64,000 nucleotides of DNA from Psychromonas ossibalaenae ATCC BAA-1528 (GCF_000381745.1 NZ_KB906973.1:62001-126000), one strand, 5' to 3'; counted from the stretch's first letter, positions 43,271 to 52,702 are shown. Translations and numbers: made by a program. Notes: generated from the letters alone by a model not told the origin.

Positions 43271-44392
43271 CTACAGCGCTGGAATTTCAGCGGGTTTGTT
43301 TAAAATATCAGATTCAACAATTTTAACTCGAGCACCGTTACTTAAACGAACCTGGCCGCTGGTCGCAATAACATCACCTTTTTTCAGGCCGTCAAGAACA
43401 TGTACTGATCCGTCTTTACTCTTGCCTAATTTAACGATCTGCTGATCGGCCTGAATATAGGTGCTGCCGTCTTCATTGGTTTTTTCTGTTAATAGATAAA
43501 CTGTTTCGCCGTAAAGCGTGTAGTTAATCGCTGTTTCAGAAATGATGATCTGAGAGCTTTCCGTCGGTAAAATAATATTTGCCTTAGCGAACATGCCTGA
43601 ACGTAATTTTTGTGCTTCATTCGGGATATCAGCCTGCACCTGAATAACACCGCTCTGGTAGTTTACTGCGGGTTCAATGGCTGAAATTGTTCCTGTGAAT
43701 GGGATTTCCGGCTCTGCATCAACAAATATATCCATCTTCTGGCCGATGTGAATTTGATTAAGATCATTCTGCGGCACAGTGAAGCGCATGCGCATGCGGC
43801 TGACATCTTCTAAACGCACAATATCGCTGCCGTCTTTTAAGTATTCGCCCATAAATACATTACGCAGGCCGGCAATGCCGTCAAATGGTGCGCGAATAAT
43901 GCGGCGGCTGATTGTTGCCTGATAACTTTCTATCTGACCTTGTAAGGCTAAAAATTCAGCTTCAGCTTCATCAACTTTTCCCTGTGATACTGAACCGTTT
44001 TTAAATAATGAATTCATGCGCTTAAGGTTGCGTTCAACAGCCGGCATACGCCCTTGAGATGCTTTCAGATTAGCTTTTTCAACTTCAGAATCAAGATAAA
44101 TCAGTGCATCGCCAGCTTTCAGCTTCTGACCTGATTCAAAATTTATTTTTACTACTTTACCGGCAACTTCATTGGCAACGGTTACCCCTTGAATTGGTTC
44201 GATAAAACCAATTGCGCGCAGGTGAGGCGTCCAGTCTTCAAGCTGAATCGTCGCACTGGTCACCGAAAATTCAGGAACAGGACGGTTAGCAAGGAACTCT
44301 TTAATTTTTGAAGCCTTAAACATGTTAAAACCAATGACACTACCGAATACCAATATTGCTAATAATATTGCCGAAGCGATCCATTTTTTCAT
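43271..44392 (-). CDS. RND efflux periplasmic adaptor (membrane fusion protein)
   Basis: Bridges the RND pump and outer-membrane channel. At 373 aa it has one N-terminal membrane anchor (about 5-24) with no lipobox. The split lipoyl domain is seen as GFIEPIQGVTVANEVAGKVVKI and RRIIRAPFDGIAG, separated by a helical hairpin (about 100-160). A beta-barrel domain follows (MRFTVPQNDLNQIHIGQKMDIFVD). The C-terminal membrane-proximal part ends near VKIVESDIL. It is directly between tetR and the permease gene. Likely repressed by the TetR protein. Confidence 0.92.
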   Translation of the reverse strand: MKKWIASAILLAILVFGSVIGFNMFKASKIKEFLANRPVPEFSVTSATIQLEDWTPHLRAIGFIEPIQGVTVANEVAGKVVKINFESGQKLKAGDALIYLDSEVEKANLKASQGRMPAVERNLKRMNSLFKNGSVSQGKVDEAEAEFLALQGQIESYQATISRRIIRAPFDGIAGLRNVFMGEYLKDGSDIVRLEDVSRMRMRFTVPQNDLNQIHIGQKMDIFVDAEPEIPFTGTISAIEPAVNYQSGVIQVQADIPNEAQKLRSGMFAKANIILPTESSQIIISETAINYTLYGETVYLLTEKTNEDGSTYIQADQQIVKLGKSKDGSVHVLDGLKKGDVIATSGQVRLSNGARVKIVESDILNKPAEIPAL

Positions 44393-44415
44393 TGTATTAC
44401 CTTAATAATTAAAAT

Positions 44416-44991
44416 TTAGTTTGCTGAGTTAACTTTCTGAATACTCAACCATGAAGCATCTCTAACTTGATTAAGCAGCATTTCATCTATTTCTATGTGT
44501 CTACGTGATATTTTTTTAGCGAGATTTATCGATGTATCAAAACTTAGCGTGATTAATGCGCATATATGCCAGTCGTGAAAACGACCTTCGTTTATGCCCT
44601 GCTGATAAAAATCGATTAATGGGAAAAAGGTATTTTCCTCAATTGCCGCACTTTCCGCCTGACAAGGCGGTACAACAAAATTCAGCATTTCTATAACAGC
44701 CACCCGCTTCGGGTTATTTAAAACCGCATGAAAAGCGTTGCTCCATAAGCGGTCATATTTCAATTTTGGTTCCTGAACATCTGACCACCCTTTAAAAATA
44801 ATTAAAGAGGACTGTTTACAAATATGTTGATGTAACTCATGAAGCAGCGCTTCTTTGTTTTCAAAATATCGATAAATTGTACCAGCAGCTATACCTGCTG
44901 TATCGGCTAATAGTTTCATTGACAGACCATAGACCCCATGTTCTGCAAGTAGTTTCTCTGCTACGAGAAATATTTTTTCTTTTTTGTCCAT
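44416..44991 (-). CDS. TetR family transcriptional repressor of the RND pump
   Basis: A 191-aa regulator with an N-terminal TetR DNA-binding domain (about 1-50): KIFLVAEKLLAEHGVYGLSMK and the recognition part TAGIAAGTIYRYFENKEALL. The C-terminal ligand-binding half is divergent. It is the first gene of the tetR-adaptor-permease set, 24 bases before the adaptor, so it is co-transcribed with what it probably controls. The open frame runs up into the palindrome at 45009-45022, so the upstream ATG there is unlikely; ATG 44991 or 44997 is preferred. The inducing ligand is unknown. Confidence 0.88.
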   Translation of the reverse strand: MDKKEKIFLVAEKLLAEHGVYGLSMKLLADTAGIAAGTIYRYFENKEALLHELHQHICKQSSLIIFKGWSDVQEPKLKYDRLWSNAFHAVLNNPKRVAVIEMLNFVVPPCQAESAAIEENTFFPLIDFYQQGINEGRFHDWHICALITLSFDTSINLAKKISRRHIEIDEMLLNQVRDASWLSIQKVNSAN

Positions 44992-45008
44992 AATCATACG
45001 ACCAAGTG

Positions 45009-45022
45009 AATGAACGTTCATT
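45009..45022. promoter_or_regulatory. Perfect 14-bp palindrome, likely TetR operator
   Basis: AATGAACGTTCATT is a perfect palindrome 12-18 bases before the likely TetR start codons. Its place and symmetry fit an autoregulatory operator controlling the tetR-RND operon. The TGAACGTTCA core is typical of operators for TetR proteins beside RND pumps. Confidence 0.75.
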
Positions 45023-45175
45023 ATCGTCAAATTATTTGAATATGCAATGTTAGAATGGACATTTGTTGAGTCTTTTTGATTATTTGGCTGTTTTCCGACT
45101 TATAGAATGTTTTCTATTAAAGTTAAACTAACGTAAAATCTGCTGTTTCGTATTTTTAAGTATTTAGGATAGACC

Positions 45176-47185
45176 ATGAAGCTTAACCCTGGACAAGATG
45201 CCGCAGTAAAAATGATCTCTGGACCTTGTCTTGTTTTAGCGGGGGCAGGCAGTGGAAAAACCCGTGTGATCACCAACAAAATTGCGCATTTAGTGCAGAA
45301 TTGTGATTATTTAGCCAAAAACATTGCTGCGGTAACCTTCACTAATAAAGCCGCGCGGGAAATGAAGGAGCGTGTCAGTCAGACATTGGGGCGAAAAGAA
45401 GCACGCGGTTTGATGGTTTCAACTTTTCACTCTTTAGGTTTAGACATTATTAAACGTGAATATAAAACGTTAGGCATGAAAGCTGGTTTTACCCTGTTTG
45501 ATGATCAAGATACCCTGGCTTTATTAAAAGAGCTTACTGAAAAACAGCTGCAGGAAGATATGGACCTGCTTAAAGCATTAGTTACGCAGATCTCCAACTG
45601 GAAAAATGCGCTAATTTTACCTCCGCAGGCAGTCAAGCATGCCAAAGGTGAGCGTGAAGTTATCTTTGCGCATTGTTATGATCTCTATCAACGTCAGTTA
45701 AAAGCCTATAACGCGCTGGATTTTGATGATTTAATCGTTATGCCTACGTTGCTGCTGACTTTAAAAGAAGAAGTGCGTTTACGCTGGCAGAAGAAGATCC
45801 GCTACCTGCTGGTGGATGAGTACCAGGATACTAATACTAGTCAGTATGAATTAATTAAGGCTTTAGTTGGCGAGCGTGCAAGGTTTACCGTGGTGGGGGA
45901 TGATGATCAGTCTATCTACTCATGGCGCGGAGCTCGTCCTGAAAACCTCGTGCTGCTGCAGAACGATTTTCCGCAGTTAAAAGTTGTCAAACTTGAGCAG
46001 AATTACCGCTCCAGTCAGCGTGTATTAAAAGCCGCTAATATATTGATTGCTAATAATCCGCATGAGTTTGATAAGCGCCTGTTTAGTGAGCTGGCTTACG
46101 GCGAGTCCATTAAAGTGCTGTTTGCAAAAAATGAGCAGCATGAAGCTGAGCGTGTCGTGATGGAGTTATCTGGACATAAATTTATGAATGGCGCTTCATT
46201 TAGTGATTATGCAGTACTTTATCGTGGTAATCATCAGAGTCGATTATTAGAAAAAGTGATGATGGAAAATCGTATTCCCTATCGTATTAGCGGCGGTACC
46301 TCCTTTTTTGCCCGCAGTGAAGTCAAAGATATCATGGCGTATTTAAAGCTTCTGGTAAATCACGATGATGAGAATGCGTTTATACGGGTTGTTAATAAAC
46401 CCGCGCGCGGCATAGGGGCGACAACCCGTGAGAAACTGGGGAATTATGCTAATTTACGGCAGATTAGTATGTTTGCAGCCAGTTTTGAAATGGGTTTAGA
46501 GCAGACATTAACGGGTAAAGGTCTGCAGTCACTGCAGGCTTTCAGCCGCTGGCTAGTTGAATTGAATGATCGTTTGAAACGCGAAGATGCGATTGATGTG
46601 GTGCGGGATCTTATTCGTGATATCGGTTACGAAGACTGGTTATATGAAAGCAGCCCAAGTCCGAAAGCCGCAGAAATGCAGATGAAAAACGTATCTATGC
46701 TATTTAAATGGGTTACCGAGATGCTTAAAGGTGATGATCTTGATGAAGAGATGACACTTGAGCAGGTGGTTGCGCGTTTAACACTGCGCGATATGCTTTC
46801 CCGTAATGAGGAAGAGGAAGAACTAGATCAGGTACAGCTGATGACTCTGCATGCATCAAAAGGCCTGGAGTTTCCCTTTGTATATATGATTGGTATGGAA
46901 GAGGGAATTCTACCGCACCAGGTGAGTATTGATGAAGATAATGTGGAAGAGGAGCGCCGTCTTGCTTATGTGGGCATTACCCGTGCACAGAAAGAGTTAA
47001 CCTTTACTTTAGCCAAAGAACGTAATCAGTATGGTGAGTTGATTAAACCCACGCCAAGCCGTTTTTTATCTGAACTGCCTCAAGATGATCTTGACTGGGA
47101 GAGCGGTCCTCGTAAAAAGACCGATCAACAGAAAAAGCAGCTGGCTGATAAAGGTATTGCTAATTTACGCTCATTGTTTGACTAA
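45176..47185 (+). CDS. rep: ATP-dependent DNA helicase Rep
   Basis: A 3'-to-5' superfamily 1 helicase that clears proteins ahead of replication forks and restarts them. It aligns end to end with E. coli Rep (673 aa against 669 aa here). Motifs in order: Walker [11 protein letters not shown] (about 22-31), Ia [65 protein letters not shown] and [16 protein letters not shown]. The start [17 protein letters not shown] matches the E. coli start. It is a single gene, divergent from the tetR operon, with a common short spacer of about 145 bases. Confidence 0.98.
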   Translation: MKLNPGQDAAVKMISGPCLVLAGAGSGKTRVITNKIAHLVQNCDYLAKNIAAVTFTNKAAREMKERVSQTLGRKEARGLMVSTFHSLGLDIIKREYKTLGMKAGFTLFDDQDTLALLKELTEKQLQEDMDLLKALVTQISNWKNALILPPQAVKHAKGEREVIFAHCYDLYQRQLKAYNALDFDDLIVMPTLLLTLKEEVRLRWQKKIRYLLVDEYQDTNTSQYELIKALVGERARFTVVGDDDQSIYSWRGARPENLVLLQNDFPQLKVVKLEQNYRSSQRVLKAANILIANNPHEFDKRLFSELAYGESIKVLFAKNEQHEAERVVMELSGHKFMNGASFSDYAVLYRGNHQSRLLEKVMMENRIPYRISGGTSFFARSEVKDIMAYLKLLVNHDDENAFIRVVNKPARGIGATTREKLGNYANLRQISMFAASFEMGLEQTLTGKGLQSLQAFSRWLVELNDRLKREDAIDVVRDLIRDIGYEDWLYESSPSPKAAEMQMKNVSMLFKWVTEMLKGDDLDEEMTLEQVVARLTLRDMLSRNEEEEELDQVQLMTLHASKGLEFPFVYMIGMEEGILPHQVSIDEDNVEEERRLAYVGITRAQKELTFTLAKERNQYGELIKPTPSRFLSELPQDDLDWESGPRKKTDQQKKQLADKGIANLRSLFD

Positions 47186-47199
47186 ATATTTTTGGTAAT

Positions 47200-47254
47200 T
47201 ATACCCGTTAGGCCTCAAAACTCTGATTTTGCATCGTGAAGTGTAACGGGTATA
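47200..47254. repeat. Short inverted-repeat element related to the 20.3-kb MITE ends
   Basis: TATACCCGTTA (47200-47210) pairs perfectly with TAACGGGTATA (47244-47254). The right end (47231-47254) agrees with the inverse of the left end of the element at 20291 at 19 of 24 positions. It lies 15 bases past the rep stop and could also act as its transcription end, though no T-run follows. Confidence 0.6.
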
Positions 47255-47305
47255 AAAGTAAAAAGTCTGTTATTTTAGAGCCTTAATAGGTCAATCTGTA
47301 TTTTG

Positions 47306-47320
47306 ATAGCAATTTTCTAT
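47306..47320 (+). promoter_or_regulatory. Possible OxyR-type half site upstream of the peroxiredoxin
   Basis: ATAG-N7-CTAT at 47306-47320 has the spacing of an OxyR dimer half. A second ATAG lies 20 bases upstream (19 expected) but lacks its CTAT partner, so the full four-part site is not met. It lies about 140 bases before the peroxiredoxin start. Confidence 0.28.
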
Positions 47321-47457
47321 TAATTGTATAAAAACAAACGATTTTACCTATTTATTTGTTTTGTCCATAATTACTCCATCGAAACAAGTTAAGCACTTGT
47401 TCAAAATGAAACTAAAATTTTTACTTATCTCATTTTTATCATATTTAGGAGTTACAC

Positions 47458-48189
47458 ATGTTAGATAATATCGAAGGTCAAAAAATTCCAAGCGTTACTT
47501 TTCCAACTCGCCAGGGTGACGAATGGGTAAACGTAACAACTGAACAGTTATTTGCTGGAAAGACAGTGGTTGTATTTGCATTACCGGGTGCTTTCACTCC
47601 AACTTGTTCTTCAACGCATCTGCCTCGTTACAATGAATTAGCGGGTGTATTAAAAGAAAACGGTGTTGATGAAATAGTATGTTTAAGTGTTAATGATACT
47701 TTTGTAATGAACGCATGGCTGGCAGATCAGGAAGCTGAAAATATTACCGTTGTACCGGACGGTAGCGGCACATTCACTGACGGTATGGGCATGTTAGTTG
47801 ATAAAAGCGATATTGGTTTCGGCAAGCGCAGCTGGCGTTACAGCATGCTGGTTAAAGACGGCGTTATCGAAAAAATGTTTATCGAGCCGAACCAGCCGGG
47901 CGACCCGTTTGAAGTGTCTGATGCAGATACTATGCTTAATTACATCAACCCGAGAGCTAAAGCACCATCAGCAGTAACATTGTTTACTAAACCTGGTTGT
48001 CCTTTCTGTGCAAAAGCGAAAACATCGTTAAAAGATAATAACATCGCCTTTGAAGAGATTGTTTTAGGCACAGATGCAACAAGCGTAAGCCTAAAAGCTG
48101 TTACTGGTGAAACGACAGTACCGCAGTTATTTGTTGATGGAAAACACATCGGCGACAGTGATGCGGTGATTGCTTACGTGAAAGGTTAA
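47458..48189 (+). CDS. Peroxiredoxin-5/glutaredoxin hybrid
   Basis: A glutathione-dependent peroxidase of 243 aa that carries its own glutaredoxin, like the Haemophilus hybrid Prx5. The N-terminal Prx5 domain (about 1-160) has the peroxidatic site [14 protein letters not shown]. The C-terminal glutaredoxin domain (about 170-243) has [11 protein letters not shown] (CPFC), [10 protein letters not shown] (cis-Pro) and GDSDAV. GGAG lies at good spacing before the start. It should reduce peroxides in the cytoplasm using glutathione. The next gene, a lipoamide-dehydrogenase-like flavoprotein, follows after a terminator in the same direction, as seen in related marine bacteria. Confidence 0.95.
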   Translation: MLDNIEGQKIPSVTFPTRQGDEWVNVTTEQLFAGKTVVVFALPGAFTPTCSSTHLPRYNELAGVLKENGVDEIVCLSVNDTFVMNAWLADQEAENITVVPDGSGTFTDGMGMLVDKSDIGFGKRSWRYSMLVKDGVIEKMFIEPNQPGDPFEVSDADTMLNYINPRAKAPSAVTLFTKPGCPFCAKAKTSLKDNNIAFEEIVLGTDATSVSLKAVTGETTVPQLFVDGKHIGDSDAVIAYVKG

Positions 48190-48221
48190 TAGGGCTAAAA
48201 AAACTTTTTACTAAGTATTGC

Positions 48222-48260
48222 AAAAGCGCACTTTCAGTATTGAAGGGGGCGCTTTTTTTT
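48222..48260 (+). terminator. Rho-independent terminator after the peroxiredoxin gene
   Basis: AAAAGCGC (48222-48229) pairs with GCGCTTTT (48249-48256) and is followed by T4 more. It lies about 30 bases past the stop, so the flavoprotein gene probably has its own promoter or depends on read-through. Confidence 0.85.
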
Positions 48261-48308
48261 ACCCAAAATTTCATTAAATCATTAATATATTAGTTTCCTG
48301 GAGTATTT

Positions 48309-49760
48309 ATGAGACATATTAAAGTCGAAGTTGCAGTTATTGGTGGCGGTACTGCAGGGCTAGCGGCATACCGAGCTGCTAAAGAAAAAACGGATTCAGT
48401 CGTTCTGATTGAAGGCGCTGAATTTGGCACAACTTGTGCGCGTGTTGGCTGCATGCCGAGCAAATTATTAATTGCAGCCGCTGAAGCTGCCCATAGTACT
48501 GCGCATACCAGTCCGTTTGGTGTGTTTGTTGATGGTGATATACGTGTTGACGGGCAAAAAGTGATGCAGCGTATTCGTGATGAAAGAGACCGATTTGTCG
48601 GCTTTGTAGTGGAAGCCGTTGACAGCATTACAGAGCAGGATAAATTAATTGGAAAAGCGGCTTTTGTGTCCGCAACACAGCTGCAGATTGATGAGCACAC
48701 ACTTGTAGATGCAGAGAGAGTTGTTATTGCTACCGGTTCTCGTCCAAGCTATCCGGGAGTTTGGAATGAGTTAGGCGATAAGCTTATTATCAATGATGAT
48801 TTGTTTAACTGGACCGATTTACCAAAATCAATTGCTGTATTCGGCCCCGGTGTTATTGGTTTAGAGCTTGGCCAGTCCCTGCATCGTTTAGGTGTTGAGG
48901 TGCTGATGTTTGGTATGGGTGGACAAGTCGGTCCCTTTACTGATCCTCAGGTGATGGATTATGCGCAGAAAACATTTTCAAATGAATTTTATTTAGATGC
49001 AGATGCAAACGTAAAAAATATGGTGCGCAAAGGAGATCATGTTGAAATTACCTATACGGACAAAGAGGGTATTGAGCAGGTAGCTGAGGTTGAGTATGTA
49101 TTAGCAGCTACGGGACGTCGACCTAATGTGGATAACTTAGGCTTAGAAAATATCAGTATTGAAAATGATACTCGTGGTGTGCCAATTGCCGATCCCTTTA
49201 CTATGCAGACTTCAATTCCCTCAATTTTTATTGCCGGTGATGCCAGTAACCAGATCCCGTTACTTCATGAAGCTGCCGATCAAGGAAAAATAGCCGGCAG
49301 TAATGCCGGAGTTTATCCGAATATTCGTGCCGGGCTGCGGCGTTCTGCAATTGCCGCGGTATTTACGGATCCGCAGCTGGCAATGGTAGGGCTGACTTAT
49401 AAACAGGTCAGTGAAAAGTATACCGGCTGTAACTGTTTTGAAACCGGCAGTGTTTCCTTTGAAGATCAAGGCCGAAGCCGTGTGATGTTAAAAAATAAAG
49501 GTTTGTTAAACCTTTATGGAGAGCATGGTACGGGACGATTTTTAGGTGCTGAAATGATTGGTCCACAGGCTGAGCACTTAGCGCACCTGTTAGCATGGGC
49601 GCATCAGAATCGAATGACGATTTCACAGATGCTGGATATGCCTTTTTATCACCCGGTAATAGAAGAAGGTGTACGTACTGCATTACGAGACCTGAATGCT
49701 AAGTTGAAACTCGGCTCCGCGATGATCAATCAGTGTATGGAATGTGGGCCGGGTTGTTAA
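48309..49760 (+). CDS. Dihydrolipoamide-dehydrogenase-like flavoprotein disulfide reductase
   Basis: A FAD-dependent pyridine nucleotide-disulfide oxidoreductase of 483 aa. The FAD-binding motif VIGGGTAGLAAY is at the start, the redox pair is in GTTCARVGCMPSK (C-x4-C), the NAD(P) motif is VFGPGVIGLELGQSL, the second FAD motif is IFIAGDAS, and the C-terminal active-site HPVIEEG block (His-x4-Glu) is present. It is not linked to any 2-oxoacid dehydrogenase genes, so its substrate may be another disulfide. The last residues, QCMECGPGC, form an unusual Cys-rich tail. It is next to the peroxiredoxin hybrid, so an oxidative-stress role is likely, but inferred. Confidence 0.85.
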   Translation: MRHIKVEVAVIGGGTAGLAAYRAAKEKTDSVVLIEGAEFGTTCARVGCMPSKLLIAAAEAAHSTAHTSPFGVFVDGDIRVDGQKVMQRIRDERDRFVGFVVEAVDSITEQDKLIGKAAFVSATQLQIDEHTLVDAERVVIATGSRPSYPGVWNELGDKLIINDDLFNWTDLPKSIAVFGPGVIGLELGQSLHRLGVEVLMFGMGGQVGPFTDPQVMDYAQKTFSNEFYLDADANVKNMVRKGDHVEITYTDKEGIEQVAEVEYVLAATGRRPNVDNLGLENISIENDTRGVPIADPFTMQTSIPSIFIAGDASNQIPLLHEAADQGKIAGSNAGVYPNIRAGLRRSAIAAVFTDPQLAMVGLTYKQVSEKYTGCNCFETGSVSFEDQGRSRVMLKNKGLLNLYGEHGTGRFLGAEMIGPQAEHLAHLLAWAHQNRMTISQMLDMPFYHPVIEEGVRTALRDLNAKLKLGSAMINQCMECGPGC

Positions 49761-49781
49761 TAATACGGCTCCACTTATTAA

Positions 49782-50645
49782 TCATAGGTAATTTAAAAAT
49801 AGCGCGAGAAAGATAACCAGCCCTACATAGTTATTATCTAAAAAGGCTTTAAAGCAGGCCTTTTTATCACGTGTTTTTATCTCTATCTGCTGCTTAATAA
49901 ATAAAGCCGATACTATTAATAAACCCGCATAATAGATCCAGTTTAAAGCTTCTATCCAGCCGACAATAACTAATAAAATCAGACTGCTCAGCTGCAGTAG
50001 TCCGACAATTAGTTTGTCATTATCGGCAAATAAAATAGCTGTTGATTTTACGCCGATCTTTAAATCATCATCACGGTCTACCATGGCATATAAAGTATCG
50101 TAAGCTATGGTCCATAAAATGTTAACCGTAAATAAAATCCATACTACCGTTGGAAGAGCATCAGCCTGTGCCGCGTACGCCATTGGGATTGCCCAGCTGA
50201 AGGCCAGGCCTAAAACAAGCTGAGGCAGGTGTGTGAAACGTTTCATAAAAGGGTAAGTGAAGGCTAACAATGCCCCGACAACTGACAGCTGAATAGTTAA
50301 GTTATTCTGTGTTAATACTAAGAAGAAAGAAATAATAGCAAGTATTAAAAACAGCAAGACAGCTTCTGCGCTGGTTGCGCGTCCGGACGGCAGAGGGCGA
50401 TTTTTGGTGCGTTCAACAAACCCATCGATTTTACGATCTGCAAAGTCGTTGATAACACAACCTGCACTACGCATTAAAAATACGCCAAGTGAGAAAACAA
50501 TCAGTACACTGAAATCAGGAAAGCCCTGTGCTGCAATCCACAGTGCCCAAAGTGTAGGCCAAAGTAATAAAAGGGTACCGATCGGTTTATCAACACGCAT
50601 CAGCTGCGTATATGCCTGGAATTTTTGTTTAGAAAAAGAACTCAT
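49782..50645 (-). CDS. ubiA: 4-Hydroxybenzoate octaprenyltransferase
   Basis: Joins a polyprenyl chain to 4-hydroxybenzoate in ubiquinone synthesis at the inner membrane. The length is 287 aa (E. coli 290 aa) with eight or nine membrane segments. The two Asp-rich metal/diphosphate motifs are present: [21 protein letters not shown] in the first loop and [20 protein letters not shown] in the second. The start overlaps the ubiC stop by 4 bases (ATGA), so ubiCA is one operon. It is convergent with the flavoprotein gene 22 bases away. Identity is secure. Confidence 0.97.
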   Translation of the reverse strand: MSSFSKQKFQAYTQLMRVDKPIGTLLLLWPTLWALWIAAQGFPDFSVLIVFSLGVFLMRSAGCVINDFADRKIDGFVERTKNRPLPSGRATSAEAVLLFLILAIISFFLVLTQNNLTIQLSVVGALLAFTYPFMKRFTHLPQLVLGLAFSWAIPMAYAAQADALPTVVWILFTVNILWTIAYDTLYAMVDRDDDLKIGVKSTAILFADNDKLIVGLLQLSSLILLVIVGWIEALNWIYYAGLLIVSALFIKQQIEIKTRDKKACFKAFLDNNYVGLVIFLALFLNYL

Positions 50646-51202
50646 GTTGAATATATTCCAGAAGCGGGTAAAAACACTTCACTCACTAATAACGGCTTGT
50701 TTTTTACATAAAATAAAGAGCGCCTTGCCCATAGAGAGTGTCCGCAGCTTTGCTCTAGTGAGTCAGATAACTGATGCACCGCGGAATTTTTGCAAAACTC
50801 GGCAGTTTCAATACTCCCGCGCACCATGGTAGGATCTTGGAAAAGAAACTTACCGAGTGACTGCTCGCCTATTTGGGCTAATTTTCCCTGTTCTTCACTT
50901 AATGTTGAAAAAGGAATTTCAGTTTGCGCAAATATCACTGCAATATCATCACAATATAAGTAAACTTCACGTACTAATACTTGCGATTCGCTGCTAAAAT
51001 AATCAGAAAGAGTGCTGTTTCTTGAGTTTGTGGTTATCTGCTGTTTTATCTGCACACGGAATGTTTTGCATAAACCTTCCAGTTTTTGTGTTAATGAGCT
51101 GTGATCATAAAGCCAGGCAAGCACTTTATCGGGGCAGTGCAGTGGTTTTTGTTGTGCTGACCAGTATGCTGTCGGCCCGATAGGAAGTAAGTGATTGTGC
51201 AT
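50642..51202 (-). CDS. ubiC: Chorismate pyruvate-lyase
   Basis: Removes pyruvate from chorismate to give 4-hydroxybenzoate, the substrate of the next gene. The length is 186 aa (E. coli 165 aa). Characteristic parts are [16 protein letters not shown] (with the substrate-contact region), [21 protein letters not shown] with the Arg-Glu pair of the active site, the LGKFLFQDP block, and [22 protein letters not shown] at the end. It overlaps ubiA by 4 bases. It is the first gene of ubiCA and is divergent from the FliL-like gene; the promoters must lie in about 110 bases between them. Confidence 0.95.
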   Translation of the reverse strand: MHNHLLPIGPTAYWSAQQKPLHCPDKVLAWLYDHSSLTQKLEGLCKTFRVQIKQQITTNSRNSTLSDYFSSESQVLVREVYLYCDDIAVIFAQTEIPFSTLSEEQGKLAQIGEQSLGKFLFQDPTMVRGSIETAEFCKNSAVHQLSDSLEQSCGHSLWARRSLFYVKNKPLLVSEVFLPASGIYST

Positions 51203-51316
51203 ATAAGCCTTTGACTGTTGTGCCTTTGTTTAACTCTCAAAAGAGGTAAAACGGGAAATAGTTTGCTATTGTATCATTCAAATATATAAGGTTCATCTTT
51301 GTTAAAGGAAATTACC

Positions 51317-51730
51317 ATGTTTAAAAGAGCGCTAGTCTGCGTGCTTTGTTTTTCACTGTTCTCTTCTATTGCATTTGCAGAAGAGGGGGCAGTTGAAGAA
51401 GTGAAAAATGATTATCAGTATTTTTTAATTGAGCCGGATATCATCACCAATTATATAAAACCAGGTAAACGTGTTGGTTTTGTGCGTATGACTATTGAAT
51501 TAATGGTGAACTCAAAGAGCAGCTATGCTCTGTTGGAAAATCATGAACCGCTTATCCGAGATAAAATAATTACTATCTTTGGAGAACAGACTGAAGTTAA
51601 AGTTAAATCAATTGCGGAGCGGGAAAATATTCGCGCACGCTGCTTAGATGAAGTTAATGCGCTATTGCATACTGAAACTGGTAAGAAGCCAGTTGAAGAC
51701 CTTCTGTTTACTAAATATTTGTATCAGTAA
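51317..51730 (+). CDS. FliL-like secreted/periplasmic protein
   Basis: A 137-aa protein with the FliL (flagellar basal-body stator-associated) domain: FLIEPDIITNYIKPGKRVGFVRMTIEL then LLENHEPLIRDKIITIFG, and a C-terminal RARCLDEVNALLHTETGKKPVEDLLFTKYLYQ that fits the stomatin-like FliL fold. Unlike flagellar FliL it has a cleavable signal peptide (MFKRALVCVLCFSLFSSIAFAE) instead of a lasting membrane helix, and no flagellar genes are near. ATG 51317 is the start (AAAGGAA upstream); the TTG 18 bases earlier is not needed. Its role is unknown, perhaps a soluble FliL paralogue. Confidence 0.82.
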   Translation: MFKRALVCVLCFSLFSSIAFAEEGAVEEVKNDYQYFLIEPDIITNYIKPGKRVGFVRMTIELMVNSKSSYALLENHEPLIRDKIITIFGEQTEVKVKSIAERENIRARCLDEVNALLHTETGKKPVEDLLFTKYLYQ

Positions 51731-51858
51731 GTGACTGCTTAGTCGACCCATTTGTAAATGGGTCTATGCACTTCTGTATTTTACCTGCCTGAATTGTCAA
51801 CAGGGGGATTTAGCTTTCCTTTTTAGGAATAGAATTGTCCCCAGACTTTAATGCTAAC

Positions 51859-51879
51859 CTACCCGCCCGGGTAGTTTTT
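51859..51879 (+). terminator. Rho-independent terminator between the FliL-like and ComEA-like genes
   Basis: CTACCC (51859-51864) pairs with GGGTAG (51869-51874) around a 4-base loop, followed by T5. It lies about 130 bases past the FliL-like stop. A second hairpin nearer the stop (GACCCATTT pairing with AAATGGGTC, 51745-51764) has no T-run. Confidence 0.6.
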
Positions 51880-51964
51880 ATCTATATCACTTAAGTTTTG
51901 TTGATAAAGTCAAAATATGGTCTAATTTGAATGGTGCGTTTGGTCATTTATGGAGGAATACCCG

Positions 51965-52279
51965 ATGCTTAAAAAATTAACCTGCCGTTTGTTACTTGTT
52001 GCATCATTGTTTGTTTTATCCGCCGGTCAGCTGGTTTATGCTGTTGATAAGAGCGCAGAAGCGCTTATTTCATCTGTTGAACTGTCGGAAAAAATAAATA
52101 TTAACAGTGCGAATGCTGAACAGCTTTCAGTAGTCAACGGTATTGGAAATAAAAAAGCTCAGGCTATTGTGGATTATCGCGAAAATAACGGCAATTTTTT
52201 GAATATTGATGAGTTAATTAACGTTAAAGGTATTGGTCAAAGTACCCTGAAAAAAATCACACCTTTTGTAACTTTGTAG
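51965..52279 (+). CDS. ComEA-like helix-hairpin-helix protein
   Basis: A small exported DNA-binding protein of 104 aa. An N-terminal signal peptide (about 1-26, ending AGQLVYAVDK) is followed by a single ComEA-type domain with two helix-hairpin-helix motifs: INSANAEQLSVVNGIGNKKAQAIVDYR and LINVKGIGQSTLKKI. In naturally competent gammaproteobacteria, ComEA binds incoming DNA in the periplasm. ATG 51965 has GGAGGA upstream; an ATG 15 bases earlier has no ribosome site. A strong terminator follows. No other competence genes are in the window, so the DNA-uptake role is inferred from the family. Confidence 0.88.
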   Translation: MLKKLTCRLLLVASLFVLSAGQLVYAVDKSAEALISSVELSEKININSANAEQLSVVNGIGNKKAQAIVDYRENNGNFLNIDELINVKGIGQSTLKKITPFVTL

Positions 52280-52290
52280 TCTCAAAATAT

Positions 52291-52326
52291 AAATGCAGCC
52301 GTAGTTTTTTACGGTTGCATTTTTTT
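52291..52326 (+). terminator. Rho-independent terminator after the ComEA-like gene
   Basis: AAATGCAGCCGTA (52291-52303) pairs with TACGGTTGCATTT (52310-52322) with one wobble pair, then T4 follows. It lies 12 bases past the stop. Confidence 0.92.
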
Positions 52327-52347
52327 ACAAAATTCCACCATATTGCG

Positions 52348-52679
52348 CATATTGGAACTGGAGGGTTAGTGCAATGATGCATATTCCGGAACTGGGGGTT
52401 CAACCCCGGCGATGTTGGCGTTTGTGTTTGTAGTACAATGCTGATACATCGTATATATCGGAACTGTGGTTTCAATCCTGGCGATGTTGGCGTTTATGTT
52501 TGCAGGGCAATGCCGTAGCTGTACTAGTGAGCCTTTCGCTACACCGTATATGTCGGAACTGTGGTTTTAACCCCGGCGGTGTTGGAGTTGTGTTTACAGC
52601 GCAATGCCGGAGCTGTACTAGTGAGCCTTTCGCTACATTGTATATATCGGAACTGGGGGGGCAACCCCGGCGTTATTGG
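52348..52679 (+). repeat. REP-like repeat array, left of the RAYT gene (five units)
   Basis: Units with the core TATATNNCGGAACTGKGGNTTNAACCCCGGCG lie at about 52348 (shortened), 52381, 52451, 52547 and 52640, all in the same direction. The GGGG/CCCC arms form a hairpin. Between the last units a longer spacer (GTAGCTGTACTAGTGAGCCT then TTCGCTACA) is repeated at about 52514 and 52609, so the array grew by duplication of a unit of about 94 bases. It starts just after the ComEA-like gene terminator. Confidence 0.85.
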
Positions 52680-52702
52680 TTCTATTTTTTAAGGTAAATA
52701 CT

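Noticed and set aside
48425-48440. TGGCACAACTTGTGCG, sigma-54-like
   Set aside because: Inside the flavoprotein gene at its redox-active Cys codons; coding constraint explains it and the -12 part is poor.
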